From: Chrysophaeum taylorii
Taxonomy: Eukaryota; Sar; Pelagophyceae; Pelagomonadales; Pelagomonadaceae
NCBI GenBank assembly: GCA_029834535.1
Contig: JAQMWT010000049.1
Span: 1-59,825, forward strand
DNA length: 59,825 bases
Reading direction: 5' to 3'
The notes below the pieces were generated by a model that worked only from the letters and a program-made list of their open reading frames with translations, searched no databases and was not told where the DNA came from. Positions 46,588 through 56,569 of this stretch are shown in pieces (the first letter of the stretch is position 1; the number at the start of each line of letters is the position of its first letter). Made by a program: the position numbers and the translations under genes.

Positions 46588-47260
46588 CTAAGCAGGAAGC
46601 GTCTTACCATCGACCAGAATGTAGAGAGTGTTCTGGACAGAGTCGTGCGGTGGAAGAGTAGCCGAAAGAGTAGCTTGATGTGATGGTGGTGAGGATGAAG
46701 TGGAGTGAACACCGTAGGCGTTTTTGAATTTGTGAAATAAGTTGCGTGGAAGGAGCTTCGGAAAATGATCAGCGACCTGGAAGAGAGTAGGACACCAGAG
46801 AGGTCTAATGATCGAATTAGCTTGGTAGTCACGAACGCGAAATTCTCGTAAGTTAATATGACGAGAAGGCGCACTGATTTTAGGATGATTAGCGACATGT
46901 AGTGCGCTAGCGTTATCAATAAGTAATGGGATAGCGTGAGCTTGATCACACGAAAACAGATAGGGGTGAGATGAGAATAGCTTGCAGAACCAGTGACATT
47001 CACCAGCGGTTGCGCTGGCGGCGATGAGTTCAGCTTCCATGGTGCTTTTGGCAGTAAGAGTTTGTCGTTTGCTAGACCAAAATACGATACTGCCAAAGAC
47101 GAATATACATGCACCAGAATTGGATCGTAAGCGAGGGTCAGAACGATCAGCAAAGCTTGCATCAGTAAAACAGATAATAGGTGAAGGAAGGTGATGCAGT
47201 TCAGGATAGCGGGCGGTCAGATGCTGAATAAAGGGGGTAATAGAGGGGCTGGCGGATGAA
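46588..47260 (-). pseudogene. RNase H, copia-type element copy 2
   Basis: Frame from about 47250: ICFTDASFADRSDPRLRSN, SGACIFVFGSIVFWSSKRQT, STMEAELIAASATAGECHW, LLIDNASALHVANHPK and ADHFPKLLPRNLF, the usual copia RNase H order with Asp, Glu and Asp at the expected places; the stop is at 46588. The domain itself has no stop codon but is cut off from RT by the insertions at 47261. Confidence 0.8.
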
Positions 47261-47627
47261 TAACTAACTAACTAACTTCAGACCTCTCCCGAGCATGGGA
47301 GCAAGGCCGGACCGACACGAGCCAGCCCGGAATCACGGGCCTGTAGACGAGGAGCGCCGAAAGGTCGGTCGGCGGAGAGTGACCATCAAGCTTGTCGCCA
47401 TGCGACGAGGAGACCGCGATGTGACTGACAACCAACTCGTCGATAACCTTCCGTCTTCGCCCCCCGGCCATACCCCGTCCCACTGCGAACGTTCCGGCTG
47501 CCAACCGGCCCGCCCGGGAGGCGAATAGGTGCCAACCTACGCCGGGAGGCCGGATGCCCTCGCAAGGCTCAGGATTCATGAGGCACCGTCCTCCATCGCA
47601 ATCGCAGTCGGCGATCAGGGTAAGGGT
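47261..47627 (-). mobile_element. SINE copy 8 (full length)
   Basis: Tail (GTTA)n at 47261, head ending GGCGATCAGGGTAAGG near 47627. Only a weak flanking match (GGAT..) is seen, so the right-hand sequence may have been replaced after insertion. Confidence 0.85.
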
Positions 47628-47689
47628 GGATAGTCGAGGGAACCATTCGGAGTGCCCTTTTATTAAGCTTTAAGCAGCGACAAGTGCAG

Positions 47690-48035
47690 GCCAGTAAGTT
47701 CACCTACTCCCAATCTCTAACCCCAGTAAGTTCACCTAATCCCGTTAAGTTCACCTAGTCCCAATCTCCAACCCCAGTAAATTCGGCGTAAACCCATTCG
47801 TGCTCACATCCACTCACCCCACTCTCCTTCGAACTCGTCACTCTCACCCCCGCCAATATAAGCTGCTTTGATCCGCACACGCCGTTAACCTTCGAGTTTA
47901 CTCTAAAAACCCCAGTAAGCTCACTTGGTCTCAGTAAGTTCACCTGGTCACTAAGTTCACATATGTCCCAATCTCTAACCCTAGTAAGTTCACCTGGTTT
48001 CAGTAAGTACACCTGGTCCCAGTAAGTTCACCTAC
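47690..48035. repeat. degenerate tandem repeat with AGTAAGTTCACCT core
   Basis: About nine units of roughly 18-22 bp (for example CCCAGTAAGTTCACCTGGT) in two clusters, 47690-47780 and 47910-48035, with partly unique sequence between. The core resembles a 5' splice donor (GTAAGT). Confidence 0.75.
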
Positions 48036-48063
48036 AGTGCGCGTGTAGACGCCGGGAGGGGGC

Positions 48064-48640
48064 TTATCGGTATTGCGCAGCACGTGTGGGGTAGGGTGGA
48101 GTCGTCGACTCAGAAGAGCATATTCTCGGGGTTGCCGATCGACAGAGAGCCACGTAGAGCTGGACGTGACAGAAGACGGGCTTGGGCAAGAGGACGCCGA
48201 CCTCGCGGGGCGTCTGGCCCTGGCTCTTGTTGATCGTTTGGCGTCGGCGGGCCTTAAGGGATACAGGTTGGAGGAGCCTCGGTGACACGACACGATCGAT
48301 CATGTATCTGGTACCGTTGCAGTGGCCGTGCGACGGGTCGAGGTTGCGAAGACATTAAGCTCGCGATCAAAGTCAGCATGCCGTTGGTTGTCAGGGAGTT
48401 GAAAACTCGACTGTAAAGAGCGAGGCGTCGTCTTCCGACCCAACCTAGTCGGCCGAAAAGAACTCCGACGCCTCGTCTCCGGGAAAAAGGGCCGCGGTCA
48501 TGCGCGCGTTGTCAGCATCGACAACATCGTTTCGACGGGGCGTGAGAATGGCGCGCTGAAAGAGCCGCCGCGGGTCGTGGAAATAGTCTGCGAGGTCGCC
48601 GTAGACGGCTTGGAGGATCACTGTCTGGCTCGCGCGCCTA
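48064..48640 (-). pseudogene. Helitron/PIF1-type helicase C-terminal remnant
   Basis: Two frames together show VYGDLADYFHDPRRLFQRAI, LTPRRNDVVDADNARM, a stop at about 48453, [14 protein letters not shown] (the LCNGTRL block) and [18 protein letters not shown] with [14 protein letters not shown] ([21 protein letters not shown] in the family). That order is diagnostic of the PIF1-like helicase of Helitron transposons. The rest of the transposon is not visible. Decayed by stops and frameshifts. Confidence 0.85.
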
Positions 48641-48669
48641 CCTGATCCTTACCCTGAATCGGGGGACAA

Positions 48670-48960
48670 CTAACTAACTAACTAACTTCAGACCTCTCCC
48701 GAGCATGGGAGCCAGGCCGGACCGACAGGTGCCAGTCCGGAATCACGGGCCTGTAGACGAGGAGCGCCAAAAGGTCGGTCGGCGGAGAGTGACCATCAAG
48801 CTTGTCGCCATGCGACGAGGAGACCGCGATGTGACTGACAACCAACTCGTCGATAACCTTCCGTCTTCGCCCCCCGGCCATACCCCGCCCCACTGCGAAC
48901 GTTCCGGCTGCCAACCGGGAGGCGAATAGGTGCCAACCTACGCCGGGAGGGCGGATGCCC
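48670..48960 (-). mobile_element. SINE copy 9 (5'-truncated)
   Basis: Flanked by tcgggggacaa at 48659-48669 and 48961-48971. The last 70 bases of the head are missing. A lone head-like ATCCTTACCCTGA at 48645-48657 lies just before it. Confidence 0.92.
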
Positions 48961-48971
48961 TCGGGGGACAA

Positions 48972-49165
48972 ACAAACAAACTAGGTCCGCGTACTTATCT
49001 CCGCCCGTCAGGCACATCCCTCCTACCCCACAAACCCACCCACATCCTTCATGCTCCCCACACACACCCCCCTCTTAGCAGTCGACATTTAAAGACAAAC
49101 AAAAACAAACAGACAGACAAACATCTGTCGATTAGTAGTAAGTAAGTAAGGAAGTAAAACATATA
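48972..49165. other. simple-sequence stretch between SINE 9 and the copia-type RT
   Basis: (ACAA)n-like runs at 48968-48982 and 49098-49123, CA-rich DNA at 49060-49075 and a (GTAA)n run at 49137-49158 that looks like another retroposon tail. No gene. Confidence 0.5.
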
Positions 49166-50501
49166 AGTGCAGAAGGTGTGTTTGGTCGGGGTTGTGCATC
49201 CCCTTGCAGCATTAGTTGCACAAGGTGGTGATGTCAGGCCGACATGTGACAGACAAATAAATGCTGGTGCCACAGTAGAAAGGGAAGTTTTGCGTAATAC
49301 GTCTAAGGTAGCAGCCAAGTCGGAGAGAAGTTTAGTAGAAGGCTTTTGGGAGAGGATGTCCGAATAGGAGACGTCTAGACTATGTAGGTTGAGCTTATGC
49401 TCAGCGAGCATCTTAATGATCTTCGCTGCTACATTCATAGTGAAATGACCAGCGGTGACATTGTGGTGAACATCGATACCAAGAATGGATCGGATATTGT
49501 CATGCCACGTACCTTTGCCATATTCAGTCTCCAGAGCGGTGCGAAGATACGCGATGTAGGCAGTGTTGGTACCAGTGATCAATAGGTCCTCGACTGAAAC
49601 GGATAGTAATACCCATTTGTTGATAGATCGATCCCAATTGATATAGAGGCAAGTGTCGACTTGTGAGCGTTCGAACTCATGTTGTCGAAGGAACGAGTCG
49701 AGTTGAGTTCCACAACAAAGCTGGCTGTTTGAGGCCATAGAGAGCCTTGACGAGTCGGAGAGCGAGCTTCCACTCTGGATGGTTCTTCTGTATCTGCTGG
49801 ATAAGATTTGGCGAGACACGTATTCCGCGAGGAAAGTCGATCCATAATGGGCGATCGAGTGCCGATTGGATGAATGCCTGAGGAATGTCCGCGTGCGCGA
49901 CCGGGAGCTTGTGCTTCACAGGGATGGCGAGCAGTAGCCGGTTGGTAGCAAGCATTGCGGTTGGGGAGGATGTGGCATAAAAGTCAATGCCTACACTTTC
50001 CAAGAAACCTCGGGCGACTAGACGAGCTTTATAGCGATCCGGAGTGCCGTCAGCAAAATACTTGATCTTCAGCACGAGTTTCGTCGAGATAGACGAACTG
50101 TCGGGCGGTAAAGGTTCCAGCTTGAAGACACCGTTGGAGCACAATCCTTCAATTTCTTTGCGAATCGAAGCGATATGCTTCAACTTGTCTTCTTCGCTGA
50201 GTCCTTTGAGTTCGACAATCTTTTCGGAATCATAGACAATATCTTCGGCGGTCACGAGCTGTAACACGACGTGATCGGTGTGCTGCAAATCATAGTCCAT
50301 GACTTCTTGTATAATATCTTGATTCGGATCACTTTGACTTAGGTAGAGGTGTCCGAGTTCGCCAGAATCATGCATGAAGGCATGCCTGTGACGAGAAGCT
50401 AGATGGTAGTGTTGATGCGCGGAGATGTCCCACAACAGAGAGGAACCCATACAACAGAATTCTTGGTTCCATTGACGCGCATAGTACTCTGCCGGTGACA
50501 T
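49166..50501 (-). pseudogene. reverse transcriptase, copia-type element copy 2
   Basis: 50501-49677 has the copia RT start: SIRKEIEGLCSNGVFKLEPL, KLVLKIKYFADGTPDRYKARLVARGF (YKARLVARGF is the family block), ADIPQAFIQSALDRPLWIDF and LVKALYGLKQ. A one-base shift near 49700 leads to 49819-49166: VDTCLYINWDRSINKWVLL, then SVSVEDLLITG, where a functional enzyme has YVDDLL, and IRSILGIDVHHN. The active-site Asp pair is therefore already altered. Confidence 0.85.
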
Positions 50502-51004
50502 TCGTCATGGCACACATAGTCCTCGAGAGCAGAATTGTCGTTATCAAGGTGGTCAACCAACACTGATGAGTGGTATGGCTTCCTGGGGAAGTCAACATAC
50601 AAGAGTTCTGCGTCGGTTTCTCTCTGCAAATCCAGTGCGGTGCCGCCCATGATACCATAGTCCTGTGTGGTACTTGCTAGGAGACATCCTTTCGGGACAT
50701 CATTAGGCGGCTTAGCATCTCTTCGAATGTTGAGAGCAGAGGCGATGCTGGCGGCGTGGCCCTGGTGCAGAGCGCTGACACTGATGAGGAACATCAATGT
50801 GCTGGACATGTTGGCTGTGGCGTGAGCCGTGGATTGCTCCTGCTGGTATTTCCAGTTGTGACCATACTCTGAGGCGATAATGCGTCTGGTGAAGAGTTTT
50901 CCATCTTCAACACGTTTCACGGTATAGAGTTGATCCTTCGGGATGCGAAATCCACGTTCGTCATTGAGATCTGCTTTGAGCTTATCGCTCTGGTTGCGAT
51001 ACAC
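50502..51004 (-). pseudogene. Pol linker before RT, copia-type element copy 2
   Basis: Frame 50399-51004: FRIPKDQLYTVKRVEDGKLF, IIASEYGHNWKYQQEQS, CLLASTTQDYGIMGGTALDL. No known domain; it lies where copia elements have the variable integrase-RT linker. A frame change at about 50500 joins it to RT. Confidence 0.5.
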
Positions 51005-51042
51005 GAGAACTGGAGTAAAACCTGGATCGTCGAGAACAACCT

Positions 51043-51727
51043 CTAGGCGTCTTTTCGTTTGGGCATCGGAATGCTACCATCCGGCGGAGGTGGCCGGTTG
51101 AGGAACGAAAAATCCTGTTCAGGTGTCGCGTTGCAGACGGGACTATAATCAGCAGCGGGAGTTGGATCCGGTTCTTTGTGTTCGTCGTCGTCGCTAGATT
51201 TATCATCGTGCTCGTCTTCGTGAGTCTCGCCCTCATTTTTTGATTCCTGTCTAACTTCCGGCATTTGCTGTTCGCTTATAGCTGGTAGCGGGTCCTCTTG
51301 TCGTGCCTTTGTTGGGATCTGTGCGAGTGCTTTGATCCGTTCGATCTCCTTGTTGCGGTTGACTGGCATGTCTGCGTCGACATGGAAGTCGTTTGAGGTG
51401 ACGATTTTTCCATATCGCCCTTGATGTACAAGCAAGATAGAGCTGTGAACATCTCGAATAAATCGGTCCGTTCCGGGGAGGTTCGGGAGATAGTTGTTAC
51501 TATGAAAGTAAGAGGCGGAGACGCTGGAGGGTTCCAGCTTGTGACTTTGAGGGTAGACAAAACTGACAGGCTCGCCAAAGGGGAGAAGCTTCAAGAGCGG
51601 TGCCATGGGTGACATGATACGCCGGGGAACGGTGCATGTCATGTTTGTGCGCGAGGGCAGTCCATGAAAGCGCTGGTTGTCGGCTTGGATCTTATGCAGG
51701 AGAGCAAATGGGTGATAATACTCGGCG
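51043..51727 (-). pseudogene. integrase C-terminal region, copia-type element copy 2
   Basis: AEYYHPFALLHKIQADNQ, then LKLLPFGEPVSFVYPQSHKL (the L..FG..vy...P....KL block), SSILLVHQGRYGKIVTSNDF and an acidic linker (DEHDDKSSDDDEHKEP). The first seven codons from 51753 are antisense F LTR and do not belong to it. Stop at 51043. Confidence 0.75.
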
Positions 51728-51921
51728 GCAATAGTAGAGATAGAAAATTCCATTTAGGGTTAGGAACCCCCCACCCTTAACCTCACACTCACACCTACAA
51801 CCACTAAATCGCTGTGTCGCACACCGTGCTGCTCCTTGTGTCGTTAGAGGACAAGACGAAAGGCCCCACTACCACTGCCACCATTCTCTACCAGAGGCAC
51901 AGTGAATTTTACTGTTCTCTA
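51728..51921 (+). repeat. 5' LTR of F2 (lacks its first part)
   Basis: GTAGAGATAGAAAATTCC to ACTGTTCTCTA, identical in layout to the end of the 3' LTR. The missing part would begin with the CTGCGAGGGC motif, exactly where it breaks off. Confidence 0.8.
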
Positions 51922-52140
51922 GGTTTGGACCCAGTCCGGTACTGGTAGAGAAACGTCCTCCGAAAGACATCGATCTCGATCGACGTCTCGGACAAAGGCT
52001 CAGGATTTCCAGGCAAGAGCAATCTCCTGAAGTTCCTGAAAGTTTTAAGACCGTAGTCAAGTTTCATCGCTTGCTACTGGTGAAAAAGTGCAAAAAGTGT
52101 GAAAAGCAACCAACAACGCGCAAAACGCAACCCAAAAACG

Positions 52141-54216
52141 ATGGCGACTCACGACCCACAAGTCCCGAGTCTGGAAGTAGCGACGCAATTCGCTACACAA
52201 CAAGCTCTCATTCAACAATTCAAAGCTAATTTCTTGGATCAACTCGCCGCTGATCAAGCTATTCTCAAAGCCAGAATCGCCGCTGACTACGCTGCTCTCA
52301 GAGCCAAACACGCTGCCGAAAGAGCTGCGCTCGCCGCAGCAATCGAAGCTCAAGACGAGCAACTCGATCAAGACGTGCAACTCGATCAAGACGAGCAATT
52401 TGAACAAGCTCCCCAACCAGCTGTTCATACGGCAACTCCCCTCAAGCACAAGCAAACTTCTCACGAAGTCGCGACCCAAGACCCGATCATCTCGATGGTC
52501 ACCCCCCCTCATGCCGACAACCTCATCGGATATCAAACACCCCACGGCAAAGTCTCAGACCCCACTGCCTTCCCTCCGGACCCAGGCATAGCCAAGGTTA
52601 CTCCACAACCTGGCACACCCCACATTCACGAGGACACTCCACCTTGTTCGCATATCGCAGCAGCAATGTTGGACACTCCACCACCACCACCAAAACCGGA
52701 GCCTCCACCTCCTTCACTGGAGCCTAACTCCCCACTATCGGCGACTCCCGCTACACCACCTATACAACTTGTAGTTCCCCAACATCCTCGTCAACCCCCT
52801 CGCCGCACCACTCATCTCCTTGATGATCATGCCACATACGGCCATGACGGCCCCGGCACCTTCATCCCTGACCAAGCCCCCACCGCGGCTCAAGCTCATG
52901 CCGCCCCACTGTCGGATTCCCTTGTCCGATATCCATCATCTTCCGCAAGTCACTCTCCTCCGGACTTTCCTCTCCATCCACAAGACCATGCCACCTACGG
53001 CCACGACGGCCCCGGCACTTCCATTTCTACCACAGCTCCTTCCGCGGCTCAAGTTCCTGCCGCCCAACCATCGGACCCTCCTGACAGACCTTCATCACCT
53101 TTCGAAAGTCGCTGTTCCCCCGATTTGCCCCTCCACCCGCGTGACTATGCATTCCACGACTACGACCATTCCTCCGTCCCCACTCAAGCGAACACCCACC
53201 TCCTTTCTCAAAGTTCCAATGCACCTCCGTCTGCGCTCCAACGCGAGTTGGCCACCACTACGGCTGCATTCCGCTCCCAAACCGCTGAATTGGCCGCAAC
53301 CAAGGCCATGCTCATTCGCAAGGATGACGCTTTGTCCTCCACAGCCAACAAACTCACCACCACCGACGCCGCCCTGGCTTTCGCCACTGCCCAGCTCGCC
53401 ATCCAAGCCGACGAACTGGTCTCCACCCACGCCGAACTCCATCTCACCCACACCCAGCTCAAGGCACTCGAAACTGCCCACGCTGACATCCGCAGCTCCC
53501 ACCTTGAAACCAACGCCGTCCTCCAAACCATTCTCACCTCCTTGGATGCCACCCACCCCACCCAAGATGCTGCATCGCATCTTTCACCTCCTTTCCCCAT
53601 CCACAACCAACCTTCATCCCCTTCCGAACCAACCTCCAATGCCTCTCCCCCGATTCTCCCCGAGTATCATCACCACCTCCACGGATGCCCTGGACCCGGT
53701 TCTCCTGGTTCACCACCCACTCCGTCTCTCTGTTCTCAAACCCCCGCCATCTCTGGCCCCTCCTCCTCTACCCACTCACTCTTCGCCTCTTTGGCACCCC
53801 TGAACCCTTTGCACCCGCTCGCCTTATCAGCCACCTGGTTCATTCCAACTCGACCACATCCCCGCGTCCGAGTTGCGAGGGCGTACATTCAACACCGGCG
53901 ACCGTACCCCTACCACCAGCGACGATCACCACGTGCAAAGTCCCACCAAGAATCAAGACCACCCACATCAAGAGTCGACAAGTTCCGAACTATCAAAAGA
54001 CAGCTCTTTGCCAGATGGTCATGCTCACCATCATGCTGCCAAGACATGCATAAGGGCTTCTTCTCTCTTCGGGCACAACGGCCCAGGAAGCAATCTTGTC
54101 GAAGAAACACCAAGCCATCTCGTTCCCACTTTCGACAAGTCAAAGACCAAGACACCTCGAGATGTTCCCGAGTATTATGCCTACATCGACTATGGCAACC
54201 ACACCCAAGAACCTAA
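52141..54216 (+). CDS. Gag-like proline-rich coiled-coil protein, F2
   Basis: From MATHDPQVPSLEVATQF (an upstream ATG at 52141 minus 42 bases is also in frame). Residues 15-85: helix with Ala-rich repeats (AADYAALRAKHAAERAALAA) and DQDVQLDQDEQ. Then Pro-rich sequence, three units of about 50 residues with DHATYGHDGPGT cores, and a coiled coil at about 380-480 (RELATTTAAFRSQTAELAAT). After about 53800 a one-base deletion relative to F1 puts the natural continuation into the frame starting at 53873. No zinc knuckle. The layout is like a Gag; no sequence match is claimed. Confidence 0.65.
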   Translation: MATHDPQVPSLEVATQFATQQALIQQFKANFLDQLAADQAILKARIAADYAALRAKHAAERAALAAAIEAQDEQLDQDVQLDQDEQFEQAPQPAVHTATPLKHKQTSHEVATQDPIISMVTPPHADNLIGYQTPHGKVSDPTAFPPDPGIAKVTPQPGTPHIHEDTPPCSHIAAAMLDTPPPPPKPEPPPPSLEPNSPLSATPATPPIQLVVPQHPRQPPRRTTHLLDDHATYGHDGPGTFIPDQAPTAAQAHAAPLSDSLVRYPSSSASHSPPDFPLHPQDHATYGHDGPGTSISTTAPSAAQVPAAQPSDPPDRPSSPFESRCSPDLPLHPRDYAFHDYDHSSVPTQANTHLLSQSSNAPPSALQRELATTTAAFRSQTAELAATKAMLIRKDDALSSTANKLTTTDAALAFATAQLAIQADELVSTHAELHLTHTQLKALETAHADIRSSHLETNAVLQTILTSLDATHPTQDAASHLSPPFPIHNQPSSPSEPTSNASPPILPEYHHHLHGCPGPGSPGSPPTPSLCSQTPAISGPSSSTHSLFASLAPLNPLHPLALSATWFIPTRPHPRVRVARAYIQHRRPYPYHQRRSPRAKSHQESRPPTSRVDKFRTIKRQLFARWSCSPSCCQDMHKGFFSLRAQRPRKQSCRRNTKPSRSHFRQVKDQDTSRCSRVLCLHRLWQPHPRT

Positions 54217-54658
54217 GGCTCCGCCGTATTCCATGCACCGGGCACAAGAGCCGCAGGCCACTGACAACACCCTCTCTGATTCAGTCCCCTGGTATGATGC
54301 ATACAGCGAAGAAGCAAGACCCACTTCACTAGTCTCGAAGATGGTCTCCTCGACCATTCCAGATCAGCCGCCTGATCCAAGCACCACCAATGACCCCGCA
54401 ATGCCGTATCCACAAGGACAAGACACGCTGTCAACGGTCCCACGGTCACCATACTCGCAGGCACTCACCGCACCTGCAGGTATCAGCTCAGATTCACCAG
54501 GCACTCCCGCCTTGTTCGATATCTCTCGATCAGCAGCTCCCGATCACTTCGAAGCTGGTTCCGCCTCGCCGCCTCCTCGAAGACAGGCGCGCACTGCCGC
54601 TCACCGGCGCTTGCTGCTGCACCCACCATCCACCTTCTCGGTTGGATGCACTGGATGA
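53873..54658 (+). CDS. continuation of the Gag-like protein, F2
   Basis: 261 codons opening LRGRTFNTGDRTPTTSDD in the frame that F1 uses without interruption from the coiled coil. Contains VPEYYAYIDYGNHTQEPK and SLVSKMVSSTIPDQPPDP. Ends in a shift; the likely continuation is the frame with DALDDTAQQVAWTHLRPP (54640-54788). Unrecognised. Confidence 0.5.
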   Translation: MRGRTFNTGDRTPTTSDDHHVQSPTKNQDHPHQESTSSELSKDSSLPDGHAHHHAAKTCIRASSLFGHNGPGSNLVEETPSHLVPTFDKSKTKTPRDVPEYYAYIDYGNHTQEPKAPPYSMHRAQEPQATDNTLSDSVPWYDAYSEEARPTSLVSKMVSSTIPDQPPDPSTTNDPAMPYPQGQDTLSTVPRSPYSQALTAPAGISSDSPGTPALFDISRSAAPDHFEAGSASPPPRRQARTAAHRRLLLHPPSTFSVGCTG

Positions 54659-54787
54659 CACTGCTCAGCAGGTTGCATGGACCCATCTGCGACCACCATG
54701 TAACGATTTGATGGATGTCTTCGCACGAGCACCAGTCGCAGCACCTGATCACCCGCTCCCCAACTTTCGGTCAGAGGACGCACTCTT

Positions 54788-56567
54788 TTGACTGCCGATC
54801 CTTATGTCTCACCGCGACCAAGCCTCTGGAAAGCTTTCCCCATGGCTGCAGTAACAGACACAGATTTCGAGAGTTCTGAACGACCCGATCAGCCGCAAAC
54901 TATGCACGATTCCATTGCGACCACTTCGGTCCTGTATGTCCCCTTGCATAGCTCTCTTCTGGACGCCACACGCTTGCGCTGCCTCCGGAAAATCGACGTT
55001 GCGCTCTCAGGAAACATTCTCCGCGCACTATGCACAGACTCGCTCCAACTGAACCACTTCTGTAAGCATTTTCGCATCACTGGAATGCACGACAAACGTT
55101 CCACGCCAGCTGCCGGCTCCACCACAAACATGCACCCAAGTCACGTACGTTGCCTCCTCAAAAGCGTCTTATCGCTCAGCACGTCACTCCTCATTTGAGG
55201 ACGCATGTCACATGCCCGCACCTTCGAATGCTCTACACGCCTAAGGGCAACCCTGGTCACTACGGCACTCACTGCTCTGGTCCCAGCATCTCCGCTATTG
55301 AGGATGCACCCAGCAGGACTGACCCTTACATCGCCCTTGGTTCTACTGCACTCTCCTTCGGCGACCCTCTTTTCGAATTCCCGCACTGGACCCCAAGCAT
55401 TTCAGGCCGGATACTCTCCACCACGGGATCTCAGCTCACGCGCCCATCTGCCCTACCTTGCAGACAGGTCAGCCGCGAGCCACACTCCTTTTGGCACTGA
55501 CTTCGGACCACCCGCATCACGCGCTTTGCTCTCGGAGCATGACACGCTTTTCGATGCTCTCCGCGTCACCGCCTCTAACACCACGACACTCGTCATTTCC
55601 ACCGACACTCCGCGCCGCAACGTATCTCACGACCTTCAGATCACCAACATAAGTCGCTCGCGCCCGCACCACGTCGCGCACGCCTTACGAGGGCGTATTT
55701 CAATTGGTGACCTCACAGGTCTTTCGATGCATTTTCCGACGTCCGACTTTGAACTTACGAGTTACTTTATGGCAATCCCCAATGCCAAGACGTCTGAAGC
55801 TGCGCAATCATGTCTCTGGAACTCCAAAGCAACAGAAACTGCCAGACAAGAGAGCACTCAGCTCTCAACAGCTGCTCAACAGCTACTTAAAGTCTCGCAC
55901 ATAGCAACCAGTACTATCTCGCAGTCTCTATTGGACGACAAGACGAAAGATAAGACCACAACGGCCAGCTACACCAGCCAGCTCATTGATGTAGCAGACG
56001 AGACAACGCAAACCAACTGCACAGCACGGTTCCAGACTATGCAGACGATGCTCAGGTCCAACGCTCAATTACTCGACCACGCAAACGTTCTGTCACCTGA
56101 CCTTGCACTGCTACTGGCTCCTGTCTCATTCATAGCTGATGCACCCCATCCGATGGACCAATCCTAAGATATGTCCCGCTCGCAGAAGCACCACCACAGG
56201 ACACAAAGGTACGTCATGAAGACACAGGTAAGCGCACCACGATCATGCGCACAAGCTCATTGCGCCTATCCGATCACGACGAGACGAAGCTACAGCTTTG
56301 CTCGCCTCTGGAAGACAAAGGCCGCCTCTCAGCCCCCAGGCACCTGACCCTTCCCTGTCGCTGCAATCCGTATTAGCACAGACGATCTCGCCTCCCTGCA
56401 CGACTGCAGATCAGGCACAAGCCAATGTCAGCACTCTGCAGAGTTATGCGCACCCGCTGGAATCTTACCAGCACGGCTACCTCAGCCAGTCAGGTCACTG
56501 CACCACCTCGGTCTCCCTGACACCAGGTCGACGTATCGCTCATTCGCGACCACCTCAAGTCATCTAA
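54788..56567 (+). pseudogene. long unrecognised F-family protein, F2 (three pieces)
   Basis: Corresponds to the uninterrupted F1 frame 32737-34476 but is divided into 54788-55198, 55205-56167 and 56298-56567 by small indels. Includes HALRGRISIGDLTG at about 55684 and ends at the TAATG overlap (56565-56569). Confidence 0.6.
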
Positions 56568-56569
56568 TG
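56565..56569 (+). promoter_or_regulatory. TAATG stop-start overlap, F2
   Basis: Same pentamer joining the same two frames as in F1 at 34474-34478, although the codons just before it differ. Confidence 0.6.

Larger units (their letters stand above)
46360..51727 (-). mobile_element. Ty1/copia-type retrotransposon copy 2 (integrase end, RT, RNase H)
   Basis: Reading leftwards: integrase C-terminal part, acidic linker, an unassigned linker, RT, then a 1.9-kb block of foreign sequence (47261-49165), then RNase H and an LTR-like end. The 5' half (Gag, protease, MTase, integrase core) is missing; at 51727 it abuts a plus-strand F LTR fragment. Its class matches copy 1, but no segment overlaps, so they need not be the same family. 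Confidence 0.75.

Noticed and set aside
47690..48035. Spaced short repeats as a CRISPR array
   Set aside because: Units are degenerate, spacers are not uniform, no cas genes, and the context is eukaryotic.
53027..53639. Minus-strand frames of 65-161 codons rich in Gly/Val across the F Gag-like region (also 30921-31474)
   Set aside because: Shadows of the Pro/Ala/Ser-rich plus strand; they contain no independent motif.
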